From Pectobacterium zantedeschiae (GTDB taxonomy: Bacteria > Pseudomonadota > Gammaproteobacteria > Enterobacterales > Enterobacteriaceae): a stretch of 64,000 bases of DNA. Location: contig NZ_NWTM01000001.1 in assembly GCF_004137795.1 (NCBI RefSeq), forward strand, positions 3,134,035-3,198,034, read 5' to 3'. Of the stretch, positions 18,299 through 27,918 are shown in pieces. Position numbers and translations under genes: made by a program. A model generated the notes under the pieces. It had not been told where the DNA came from, made no database searches, and saw nothing but the letters and a program-made list of their open reading frames with translations. Numbering within the stretch: the stretch's first letter is position 1; each line of letters begins with the position of its first letter.

Positions 18299-18330
18299 CC
18301 TGACATCGTAAATGTCTGGTTTTCTTTTTT
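18299..18330 (+). terminator. Rightward terminator-like hairpin without a gene
   Basis: Stem CC-T-GACAT / ATGTC-T-GG (one T.T mismatch) with loop CGTAA, followed by TTTTCTTTTTT on the plus strand. No plus-strand gene lies upstream, so it may shield the leftward operon from opposing transcription, or end an unseen small RNA. Confidence 0.55.
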
Positions 18331-18336
18331 AGAATA

Positions 18337-18990
18337 TCAGCACTTAGCCCCATATTTATTGAGGTAGATCTGGATAGCATCGATTTTTTCTTGCTCCTGA
18401 CCATACTTCTGCAAACAACGGATAACGTGCTGAATGGTAGTGATAGAAAAAATAGTCAAATCTAATCGTTCCATAGCCGCTTGTAATGCTGAATTTTCCG
18501 CATCCAAGGCACACTCCTGACGATCTAATGCAACGAGATAAGCCAAAGGATTTCCGCCTTGAGAACGGATTATCTCTATTGTGTCATCGATGGTCATTCC
18601 TGAGGTTATCACGTCATCAACAACCATTATACTGGCGTTTGACAAGGCCTCACCGACCAAAAGCCCCCCATCGCCATATGATTTCACTTCTTTTCTATTA
18701 AAAGAATACTTAACTTCATAATCGAAATCACGCTGTAAAGCCAAAGCCGTCGCCACACCCAACGGTATACCTTTATACGCAGGCCCAAAAATGATATCAG
18801 GGCTTAAACTATTTTCTATAATGAATCGCGCATAAAAATGGGCTGTTTTATTTAACAGGCTAGCACTTGATAGCTTCCCAAAGTTAAAAAAATATGGACT
18901 CATTCTAGATGACTTAAGTTTAAACTCACCGAACTCGATTACCTGACTATCAATTAAAAACTGTGCAAACTCATCCTGAGTGTTTCTCAT
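18337..18990 (-). CDS. Orotate phosphoribosyltransferase-like protein (accessory PyrE copy)
   Basis: 217 residues, full family length. OPRT joins orotate to PRPP, giving OMP. Conserved features: FGEFKLKSSRMSPYFFN (orotate/PRPP contacts, Lys26), GPAYKGIPL, and the PRPP-binding loop VVDDVITSGMT. The flexible catalytic loop aligns gap-free with Salmonella/E. coli PyrE but reads RKEVKSYGDGG instead of RKEAKDHGEGG: Lys100 and Lys103 are kept, His105 is Tyr and Glu107 is Asp. The usual enterobacterial pyrE lies elsewhere in the genome, so this is probably a second, specialised copy. Last gene of the seven-gene operon, overlapping the dehydrogenase by 20 bases. Confidence 0.85.
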   Translation of the reverse strand: MRNTQDEFAQFLIDSQVIEFGEFKLKSSRMSPYFFNFGKLSSASLLNKTAHFYARFIIENSLSPDIIFGPAYKGIPLGVATALALQRDFDYEVKYSFNRKEVKSYGDGGLLVGEALSNASIMVVDDVITSGMTIDDTIEIIRSQGGNPLAYLVALDRQECALDAENSALQAAMERLDLTIFSITTIQHVIRCLQKYGQEQEKIDAIQIYLNKYGAKC

Positions 18991-20026
18991 AATATGAACC
19001 TATTACCTGACTAATTGTTTGGAATCCATCCTGCCTCATAAGAGATTCAATCTCAGATAGCATTTTCGGCAAAATGGCTGGGCCTTCATATATAAAGGCG
19101 GTATATATTTGGCAAAGACTTGCACCTAAACAAAGGCGTCTATAAGCTTCCGCACCGCTATCAATGCCACCTGAAGCTATAATGGGTTTGCTGTAACCAA
19201 TCACCTTAAAGACCCTCATGAGCATATCACGCGATCTTTCCTGTAACGGTTTACCAGACATCCCACCGGTTTGTAACTGTGTGGGAACCATTGGAAAGTT
19301 ATGTCTGCTAACGGTTGTATTACTCACAATCAGTCCATCAACCAAAGAACCCGCCAGATAAGTGAGCAAATTGGCTTCATCATGCGGTTCCATATCAGGA
19401 GAGAGCTTGATAAGGATCGGGCAATCGATCCCCCTATCCAGCCTTAACCGATGCAGTTTCTCTAACAGTGGATCGATGGTTTCAGCATGCTGTAAATCCC
19501 TTAACCCGGGGGTATTAGGCGAAGACAGGTTAATAGTTAAATAATCTGCATAATCTATAAGGCCCTCAGCAGCACAAATAAAATCGTCAAGATAGTCTAC
19601 GGAATTCTTATTCTTTCCAAGATTCACGCCTAAAATAACATTCTTTTTATTCTTAGCTAAACGCTGTTGAGCATATAGCATACCTTTAGAGTTAAAGCCA
19701 TAACGGTTAATTATTGCGCCCATATTTTTTAAACGAAATAAACGTGGACGTGGGTTACCAGGCTGGGCTTTCGGCGTTATTGAACCAACTTCAACAAAAC
19801 TGAAGCCTAGTTTCCCCAGAGCGTTATAAACCTCAGCATCTTTATCAAACCCAGCACCAATACCTAAAGGATGAATGAAATCCTTATTCCAAATTGTCTG
19901 AGAAACACCATCTGGTATAGTGATGCGACTTTCATATGAAAAACGGCTTAAACTAAAAACGGCAAGATGGTGCGCAGTTTCCGGTGGAAGTCTGAGTAAT
20001 GTTTTTCGACAGAATTCGAGGATCAT
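18971..20026 (-). CDS. Class 2 dihydroorotate dehydrogenase (accessory PyrD copy)
   Basis: 351 residues. FMN enzyme that oxidises dihydroorotate to orotate with quinone as acceptor, at the membrane. Family marks: N-terminal helical region, AGFDKDAE, the VEVGSITPKAQPGNPRPR block, and NLSSPNTPGLRDLQ with the class 2 catalytic Ser, then SNTT and ASGGIDSG. The sequence is well diverged from E. coli PyrD, which maps elsewhere, so a transferred second copy is likely. Start ATG overlaps the upstream stop as ATGA (4 bases). Could supply an orotate-like intermediate or be a resistant target copy. Confidence 0.88.
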   Translation of the reverse strand: MILEFCRKTLLRLPPETAHHLAVFSLSRFSYESRITIPDGVSQTIWNKDFIHPLGIGAGFDKDAEVYNALGKLGFSFVEVGSITPKAQPGNPRPRLFRLKNMGAIINRYGFNSKGMLYAQQRLAKNKKNVILGVNLGKNKNSVDYLDDFICAAEGLIDYADYLTINLSSPNTPGLRDLQHAETIDPLLEKLHRLRLDRGIDCPILIKLSPDMEPHDEANLLTYLAGSLVDGLIVSNTTVSRHNFPMVPTQLQTGGMSGKPLQERSRDMLMRVFKVIGYSKPIIASGGIDSGAEAYRRLCLGASLCQIYTAFIYEGPAILPKMLSEIESLMRQDGFQTISQVIGSYYEKHSG

Positions 20027-21042
20027 TTTTCAGTTACCAGTTCATCCTGAAATTCATTGAAACTGATTTTTATTTCATTTTTTAATTGTTCACCCGTCAG
20101 CAATTTTACATTTTTCTCCTCAAGCCAAGAATCGTCATAAAATTGCTCAAGATAATTCACACCGGAATCTGGTGCAATCGCCATAACTGAATTAATTTCA
20201 GGAAGCTGTAAAGCCATCAATGCTGAGAATATAACAACACCGGAAGAACCACCCAACATAAGTCCGACATCTTTTGCAAGCAATCGGCATAATGATATTG
20301 CGTTTTGATCGCTAACACTGTGGAGAAAATCGAATACATCCAGATCAGTATTCTCCGCTCGCCAGCTTAATCCCAATCCATTTAATAAGTAAGGGTGAAA
20401 AGGCTTCCCGAAAATGGCCGATCCTGCGACATCGCATGCCATAAATCTAACGTGAGGGTGAACCGCCTTTACTCCTTTAGTAATTCCACCGAAATGTCCT
20501 CCGGTACTCACGGAACCAACCAGCATATCGACGGGGACTTCAAGGAATTCTTTTGCTGTGACTGTTTCATGAAACTCAGGGTTGTCAGGATTATCATATT
20601 GGTTGGTCCAATATGCACCGGGGTTTTTATTCAATAATGCTTTAACTCTCTCAATTCTGGCCTTTTGATATCCACCAGAAGCATCGGGAGTGTTTACAAC
20701 TTCCACCTTAGCACCAAAAGCGGTAAACCAATTAAGTGAATTCTTACTCACTTTTGGATCGACAACAACGATGAGATTAAATCCCATACATGCACTAAGC
20801 ATAGCAAGAGATTTCCCCAAATTACCCGACGTAGATTCAATAACTGTACCACCGGGAAGCAATTTACCACTTTCGAATGCTTTGTTAATCAATCCCAATG
20901 CCGTCCGATCTTTTATACTAAAATTCGGATTGAATTGTTCAAGTTTAATAAAAAGTTTTTTATTTTTTGGCACTAAAGGATGTTCAAGGGAAAAAACCGG
21001 CGTATTACCAATCAGTTCACTAACATTAGTTACTGTGTACAT
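20023..21042 (-). CDS. SbnA/cysteine-synthase-like PLP enzyme
   Basis: 339 residues. Fold-type II PLP enzyme catalysing beta-replacement on a serine derivative. PLP Lys in NFSIKDRTAL, substrate loop ESTSGNLGKS, cofactor phosphate loop SVSTGGHFGG. It is closer to SbnA (2,3-diaminopropionate precursor synthase using O-phosphoserine) than to CysK: VVDPK, PDASGGYQKARIERV and YWTNQYDNPDNP are shared. The SbnB partner that completes diaminopropionate synthesis is absent here, so the nucleophile may be another compound. GGAA lies 7 bases before the ATG. It is 12 bases from the M24 gene and overlaps the PyrD copy. Confidence 0.82.
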   Translation of the reverse strand: MYTVTNVSELIGNTPVFSLEHPLVPKNKKLFIKLEQFNPNFSIKDRTALGLINKAFESGKLLPGGTVIESTSGNLGKSLAMLSACMGFNLIVVVDPKVSKNSLNWFTAFGAKVEVVNTPDASGGYQKARIERVKALLNKNPGAYWTNQYDNPDNPEFHETVTAKEFLEVPVDMLVGSVSTGGHFGGITKGVKAVHPHVRFMACDVAGSAIFGKPFHPYLLNGLGLSWRAENTDLDVFDFLHSVSDQNAISLCRLLAKDVGLMLGGSSGVVIFSALMALQLPEINSVMAIAPDSGVNYLEQFYDDSWLEEKNVKLLTGEQLKNEIKISFNEFQDELVTEK

Positions 21043-21054
21043 ATTTATATTCCT

Positions 21055-22260
21055 TTATATGATTTTAAAATTAGGTGCAGGATTTGAAGTTAAAAAATGG
21101 TTGCCAGAAACGCCGACAAAAAGCGGGTCCTCTATATGCAAAGCCCCCATTCCAAACTCGTAGTAAGGTGTTTCTACCGACAAGACCATTCCTTCTTGTA
21201 TAATATTCTCATCAGAGGGATTTAATATTGGGAGTTCATAAGGCTCTAAACCAATTGCATGCCCAACATGATGACGTCGATATTCAGGAAAACCGGAACG
21301 GTGTACAACATCCATAATATGAGAAAAAACTTGTTTTCCTGTTTGTCCGGGACGAATAAAATCAAGCGCCGATAACATTGCATTTTGCAGTGCTCGATAA
21401 CGCTTTAGTATAAAAGGTTCAACACGATCGATTGCATATACACGGGAAATATCAGACCAATAACCCTGATAAACTGCGTCAGAATCAAACCAAAGAAGAT
21501 CGCCTGATTCCAGACACAATTTTTCATTTTGCCGCCTCTGCCCGCCGACTGCGGCTCGGCCCACTTTCAGCATAGTCAGGGAAGGAAAAGCCCCTTTTTT
21601 TACAAGTGCCTGATTGAACCAACTTGCTATTTCAGTCTCACTGGACCCTCTACTGACTAAATTTACCGTCTCATAAATCGCAGCTTCGTTAATCAAAGCT
21701 GATTTTGTCAGCATCTCGACTTCGTTTGGTGTTTTACGCCTTCTCGCATGGCGTATAGCCTTAGATACACCAATCCATTTGATGCTAGGAAAGTTATTTT
21801 TAAGATAGTCCAAGGTCTGTAGCGGCATACCATCTTCATCAAACCCGATGCGATTTATGTCACCATAGTCTCGTATTTTACGAATCAGCTTTTCTAAGGC
21901 TTCAGCTGGCGAGGCCTGAGATAACTCGATATTGCTAAGCTTTAGAAGTTCAGTTTCATCTTCCGTTAAGCAAATTTGACCGCCATATTCACGATAAAAG
22001 ATCCCATAGGGCTGAACATGTTGGATGGGAACATCCGCATCAAGTACCTGATCTATCTCACCAATCGAATGCACGATGCTTACAGTACCAAGGTCATACC
22101 GATGAAGTAATGCATAGCATTGCCCATGATAGGGATTCAATGTCTTAACGACTGGTGAAAATCCCGTGAAATAGTGAAGATTTTCTCTGCTTGATCCAAT
22201 CAATAAGTCTATTTTTTCTCTATCGAAAAGATCTCGAATTTGAGCCGTATCATAAGCCAT
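21055..22260 (-). CDS. M24-family metallohydrolase (prolidase/creatinase-like)
   Basis: 401 residues. N-terminal creatinase-like domain (about 1-160), then a pita-bread catalytic domain. All five metal ligands appear: Asp in WFDSDAVYQGYWSD (the two Asp are 11 apart), His in HHVGHAIG, Glu in SVETPYYEFG and Glu in LHIEDP. Members include Xaa-Pro peptidases but also creatinase, a C-N hydrolase. In a biosynthetic operon it may trim an amino-acid conjugate or open a ring; this is inference. Overlaps the Nudix gene by 11 bases. Confidence 0.82.
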   Translation of the reverse strand: MAYDTAQIRDLFDREKIDLLIGSSRENLHYFTGFSPVVKTLNPYHGQCYALLHRYDLGTVSIVHSIGEIDQVLDADVPIQHVQPYGIFYREYGGQICLTEDETELLKLSNIELSQASPAEALEKLIRKIRDYGDINRIGFDEDGMPLQTLDYLKNNFPSIKWIGVSKAIRHARRRKTPNEVEMLTKSALINEAAIYETVNLVSRGSSETEIASWFNQALVKKGAFPSLTMLKVGRAAVGGQRRQNEKLCLESGDLLWFDSDAVYQGYWSDISRVYAIDRVEPFILKRYRALQNAMLSALDFIRPGQTGKQVFSHIMDVVHRSGFPEYRRHHVGHAIGLEPYELPILNPSDENIIQEGMVLSVETPYYEFGMGALHIEDPLFVGVSGNHFLTSNPAPNFKII

Positions 22261-22627
22261 TGTTAATAACCTTGAGCGTTTTTACGACAGCCGGGGCCAT
22301 GTGCTCCGTGTCAGAAAGGGAAAACCATCCCAATTCACTAATTTCAGCGCATGGGGTAACAGGCGGCAAAAACGAGAGGGTAAAAATAGACAGGTGAACC
22401 CTGTCGCTACCATCATGATTTGGCCCGGTTACTGTGGTCAGAAACGTCAATTCAGATGCCGGAACAACTAATCCGAGTTCCTCTTCCAGTTCTCGTATTA
22501 ATGTTTCTTTAGGATTCTCTCCTGGGGATATTTTTCCGCCAGGAAAATACCACACTGTATTATCCCGAACACGAACCAGCAGTACTTTGTCTTGCTTGAT
22601 ATAGGCCAAGCTAGCGCAAAGAATCAT
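22250..22627 (-). CDS. Nudix hydrolase
   Basis: 125 residues, small MutT-type. The Nudix box GX5EX7REUXEEXGU is complete: GKISPGENPKETLI followed by RELEEELGL (about residues 31-53). Such enzymes cleave a nucleoside diphosphate linkage. In this operon it could clean up or activate a modified pyrimidine nucleotide. Its start overlaps the end of the monooxygenase gene by 17 bases and its end overlaps the M24 gene by 11, implying translational coupling. Substrate unknown. Confidence 0.85.
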   Translation of the reverse strand: MILCASLAYIKQDKVLLVRVRDNTVWYFPGGKISPGENPKETLIRELEEELGLVVPASELTFLTTVTGPNHDGSDRVHLSIFTLSFLPPVTPCAEISELGWFSLSDTEHMAPAVVKTLKVINNGL

Positions 22628-24092
22628 GATAAATTCTCTTTATATTATCTAGATGCTTAAATAACTCACCTTTAGGGTAATTTGAATAATGCATTGCAGC
22701 TATTCTAATAGGATCACCTGCATGGTACTTTTCATATACCATTTGCCGTTGCCCAAAACCATCACCACTAAGATCCCACGCCAAATTCAAGAGAAAACAC
22801 CTATCTTCAGCACTTATATTTTTATTTCTTAACGCTTCTTTAATAACCGGACCGTTGTTATTTTCAAAATCCCCATGATGGGGGACAGCAAGCATTGAAC
22901 CCGCAGAGAGAGATTGAATGATATTTACCATACGATGATACCACTTAGGGAAATGGTATCGGATAGCTTGAATGGCGTGAATACTAGGATTCAAAAGTTC
23001 ATTTTCGAAGGTTGCATCTTCTTCCGCTAACAAAATCGCACCGCGAACTAACTCCAAACTTGAGGTCATCTCTCCGAGTTGTTCCTGGACGTTCAAGAAG
23101 CTACCAAGCCCCATTTTATTAGCCAGTTCAATTGCAACGCCTGTCAATAATTCAGCTTTTGCAAGCCCCCGAACAATTCCCTGGTGTCCATTATGGTTTC
23201 TAATTCGCGTCTTATCATAAAATGAATTCGACTTTTCTATATCCCTGAAGACAAATACATCACTCCATGGAATAAATACGTCCTCAAAAACCATATATGC
23301 ATCAGACTCATCAAAGAGATTTGAAATTGGATGATCTAAAAGGTTGTAACCATTATGGTTCAGAGGTTTTCGGCAAATAAGCTTCACTCCCTGAGCAGTA
23401 ACGGGTACAGCAAATGCCAGGGCAAAATCCTCGTCCCCGGGAATCAGTCCGGGCATATTAAATACTAAGAGCTCATCAGCAATTGGAGCCAACGTAACTA
23501 TCATTTTAGCGCCACGGACAATCATTCCTTTTGAATCATGAGAAATAGATCGAACTCCGCAATATTTGTTTTCTTGTAATCCTAACTGAATACCCCTATC
23601 AATTTGAGGATTAATTGCCCCATGCCCTACAAATAAATTTTCATTTCGACATCTGTTATAGTATTTAACTGCATTACTAGAAAAATCAGTGTATTGACCC
23701 GAACCAAGAACATGAGAGTTTGTGGCCATAGCCGCTAAAGCACTATTGATGAAATCTGGTGTTCTTCCCAGCATCCCAAATGATAAATCAGCAATCGCTT
23801 TATAACTCTTTCTCTTTCTCGCTAAGTCCTCCTTAGTTTTAGGAGCAAGCGTACTAATGTGATAATTGCTACCATTTTCTTCATAAGTGAACAATTCCGG
23901 CTGCGATTCCTGGAGTTGATAGAATTCAGCAATGCTATCAATTGCCCCTCGGAATGAGGGTTCATTATAGACGTCGGATATCAATTTAGAATCAATATAA
24001 ACCTGTCGCGGAATTTTCAATCTGCGTAAATAGTCTTCCTTTAACATAACAGCAGCCTTATTAGCAATTGTCTGAAATAATTCTTTCTTCAT
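22611..24092 (-). CDS. HpaB-type two-component flavin monooxygenase, large subunit
   Basis: 493 residues, the length of the 4-hydroxyphenylacetate 3-hydroxylase large-subunit family (acyl-CoA-dehydrogenase-like fold). Marks: LGRTPDFIN near residue 108, central beta domain with FEDVFIPWSDVFVF, and the helical C-terminus with LSAGSMLAVP. These enzymes use reduced FAD from a separate reductase to hydroxylate phenols, and some relatives act in natural-product pathways. The reductase gene is just upstream (overlap 32 bases). AGGGG precedes the ATG. The substrate is probably not 4-hydroxyphenylacetate, because no hpa catabolic genes are near. Confidence 0.85.
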   Translation of the reverse strand: MKKELFQTIANKAAVMLKEDYLRRLKIPRQVYIDSKLISDVYNEPSFRGAIDSIAEFYQLQESQPELFTYEENGSNYHISTLAPKTKEDLARKRKSYKAIADLSFGMLGRTPDFINSALAAMATNSHVLGSGQYTDFSSNAVKYYNRCRNENLFVGHGAINPQIDRGIQLGLQENKYCGVRSISHDSKGMIVRGAKMIVTLAPIADELLVFNMPGLIPGDEDFALAFAVPVTAQGVKLICRKPLNHNGYNLLDHPISNLFDESDAYMVFEDVFIPWSDVFVFRDIEKSNSFYDKTRIRNHNGHQGIVRGLAKAELLTGVAIELANKMGLGSFLNVQEQLGEMTSSLELVRGAILLAEEDATFENELLNPSIHAIQAIRYHFPKWYHRMVNIIQSLSAGSMLAVPHHGDFENNNGPVIKEALRNKNISAEDRCFLLNLAWDLSGDGFGQRQMVYEKYHAGDPIRIAAMHYSNYPKGELFKHLDNIKRIYHDSLR

Positions 24093-24771
24093 TAACCCCT
24101 AGGGTATGAAGTTCATTTTGTATCAATTTGAAGAGATTCTTACCGCTTCCGATATAGAAGTTGGATAGGGAAAAGTGAGATGGACTAATTGTCTCGATTA
24201 CTTTCTTTATAAAAGATACATCGCGAATTTCGTGACTACGTTGGATCGTTCTGAAATAAAAATTTTCATTTGATATGAAAAGATTATTAACATCATTATC
24301 AGTGAAGTAATGAACACGTTTATCATTTATCCAAATTAATAATGTGGGTTGTTCACTGTAATGTTTCGCCAAATATTGAACAATACCTCTGGCATAACTA
24401 TAGCCGGTATCACATACGATTAAGACATTACCGTAGTCTGACTGCCGCCAATGTGCCTGCCCCTGTGGTAATGAAACAGAAACACTGTTACCAGATTTTA
24501 TTTCGAGGATAATTCGGTGCGATACTGAGAATAATTCATTAAACCCTATAATTAACTCTAAGCTTATTTCATCATCTTTATTCCCTACTGTATCCCAAGA
24601 GGATATAGAAAAATATCTTTCGAGTTCACCTCCACAGCTTAATTTCACATATTGGCCAGGTAAATAATGATAGGAGGCTATACGAATTCTCACCAGATAA
24701 GTCTTATCGTTTAATTCCCTTACTTCGATCTGACAAGGGTCGATCATTATTTGATGACTAATAAATGACAT
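24061..24771 (-). CDS. Fre/LuxG-like NAD(P)H:flavin reductase
   Basis: 236 residues. Ferredoxin-NADP-reductase fold without an iron-sulfur domain. YLPGQYVKL and RYFSISS correspond to the Fre flavin-binding motif RPFSMAS, and CDTGYSYARG corresponds to GGTGFSYAR of the nicotinamide site. It most likely supplies reduced FAD to the adjacent HpaB-type oxygenase; a Fre-like partner is unusual, as HpaB usually pairs with the unrelated HpaC. First gene of the leftward operon. The start at 24771 has only a weak ribosome site; 24747 is an alternative. Confidence 0.8.
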   Translation of the reverse strand: MSFISHQIMIDPCQIEVRELNDKTYLVRIRIASYHYLPGQYVKLSCGGELERYFSISSWDTVGNKDDEISLELIIGFNELFSVSHRIILEIKSGNSVSVSLPQGQAHWRQSDYGNVLIVCDTGYSYARGIVQYLAKHYSEQPTLLIWINDKRVHYFTDNDVNNLFISNENFYFRTIQRSHEIRDVSFIKKVIETISPSHFSLSNFYIGSGKNLFKLIQNELHTLGVNEERIISDNC

Positions 24772-25356
24772 AGTTTAGGTACTTTACCGTTTTTAAAATG
24801 AAAATAAATTAGCTAATCATTAACAATAAAATTAATTACACATTGTTATTTTCATCATCGCTTCCTTGTGACGAATAAGCCTAAATCATAAGATATATTT
24901 ATAAATTACAAACCAATTTGAATGAATCAAATTTAATTAATCACAATGAGAGATAGATCTCATTATTGTTTCAATAGAAATGTACGCTCACTACAAATTG
25001 AGATACACATCACAATATTAACAAAAAAATGAGGTTCTGATTTTAATTCAAGAGGATGAGATCAATAAAAATTCTATTTTTTACTGGGTGTGACACCGTG
25101 CTCAGAGAAATACGAGGGTATCTGGAAAGATCGGGGAAAATAGGCAGGAATAGCGGAAATTCAGGCAATACATTGATTCTGAAAAATGGTTCAACAAGGG
25201 GAGATTCCTCCACCATCCGACCTGATGGAGGGAAACCCCATGGCATTTCTTCCGCTGGAACATTCCATTTAATGAACCAGGTTAGACACATGCTTAAAAG
25301 ATAGCTGACGTTCACCTGTCGTTTGAGCTATTTCGAAAACTCAACTCTCGGTGGCG
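24772..25356. other. A+T-rich leader of the island operon and unexplained stretch before parE
   Basis: 585 bases with no convincing gene. The left part (24772-25040) is very A+T-rich and must hold the promoter of the leftward operon; no single -10/-35 pair stands out, and such DNA is a typical H-NS target. The right part (25043-25315) has open frames on both strands (leftward 90 codons, beginning MNVSYLLSMCLTW; rightward 82 codons) with no family I can name. It is more G+C-balanced and may be a remnant or a repeated genus-specific element. Confidence 0.4.
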
Positions 25357-27288
<1,932 letters not shown>

Positions 27289-27336
27289 TTAACGAAGCGC
27301 TTTCGGCGATTCGTTTTTCAATGCATATGTGGCGAT

Positions 27337-27918
27337 TCAGTCTGTCGTGAGCCCTAGAAAATTCACAATTGGTGTGAAAAATTGCTCAAATCCAACAAAG
27401 GCATGATTGCCCCCTGACTCCACAGTTTGACGGCAGGCCGTGTAATACGCGACTGCCTGACGATAGTCCAGAACCTCATCTCCCGTCTGCAACAGCAGCC
27501 AGAGCAAATCCGGCGATTCTAGTCGGTCAACCTGCATGACCTTCAGATCGTACACGTGCCGAGACTCTAGCACATATTGTTCGCCGGTGTAGGGGTTCTG
27601 ATATTCGCCCAGATGGTCCAGCAACAGCTCAAACGGCTTCACCGCCGGATTCACCACCACGGCAGGCAGCATAAAACACTGGGATAGCCAGGTGGCATAA
27701 TAACCACCGAGGGAAGAACCAACAATCCCCACCGGTCGACCCGCCCGTTCCATAATCAACGATTCCATCATCTCGGCGGCCTCTGCCGGATAAGGCGGCA
27801 ACTGTGGAATTACCATGTCAATTTCAGGATGCTGTTCTGCCAGCCACGTTTTCAGCGCCGTCGCTTTCGCCGACTGTGGCGTACTGTTGAAGCCATGTAG
27901 ATAAAGAAGCGTTGGCAT
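27337..27918 (-). CDS. yqiA: Esterase YqiA
   Basis: 193 residues. Alpha/beta-hydrolase of the UPF0227 group with esterase activity. [10 protein letters not shown] forms the oxyanion region, and the nucleophile elbow is GSSLGGYYA (GXSXG, Ser about 71); the C-terminal GGNHAF carries the catalytic His. Its ATG overlaps the cpdA stop by one base, so it is translated with cpdA. Physiological substrate unknown. Confidence 0.93.
   Translation of the reverse strand: MPTLLYLHGFNSTPQSAKATALKTWLAEQHPEIDMVIPQLPPYPAEAAEMMESLIMERAGRPVGIVGSSLGGYYATWLSQCFMLPAVVVNPAVKPFELLLDHLGEYQNPYTGEQYVLESRHVYDLKVMQVDRLESPDLLWLLLQTGDEVLDYRQAVAYYTACRQTVESGGNHAFVGFEQFFTPIVNFLGLTTD

Noticed and set aside
18337-20026. Housekeeping pyrD and pyrE
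   Set aside because: In Enterobacterales these map elsewhere and are not adjacent; both copies here are diverged and sit in an accessory operon. Not checkable without the full genome.
20023-21042. Staphyloferrin B or diaminopropionate siderophore locus
   Set aside because: No SbnB, no NIS synthetase and no Fur box at this operon.
22611-24771. 4-hydroxyphenylacetate catabolism (hpaBC)
   Set aside because: The reductase is Fre-like, not HpaC, and no ring-cleavage or hpa pathway genes are present.
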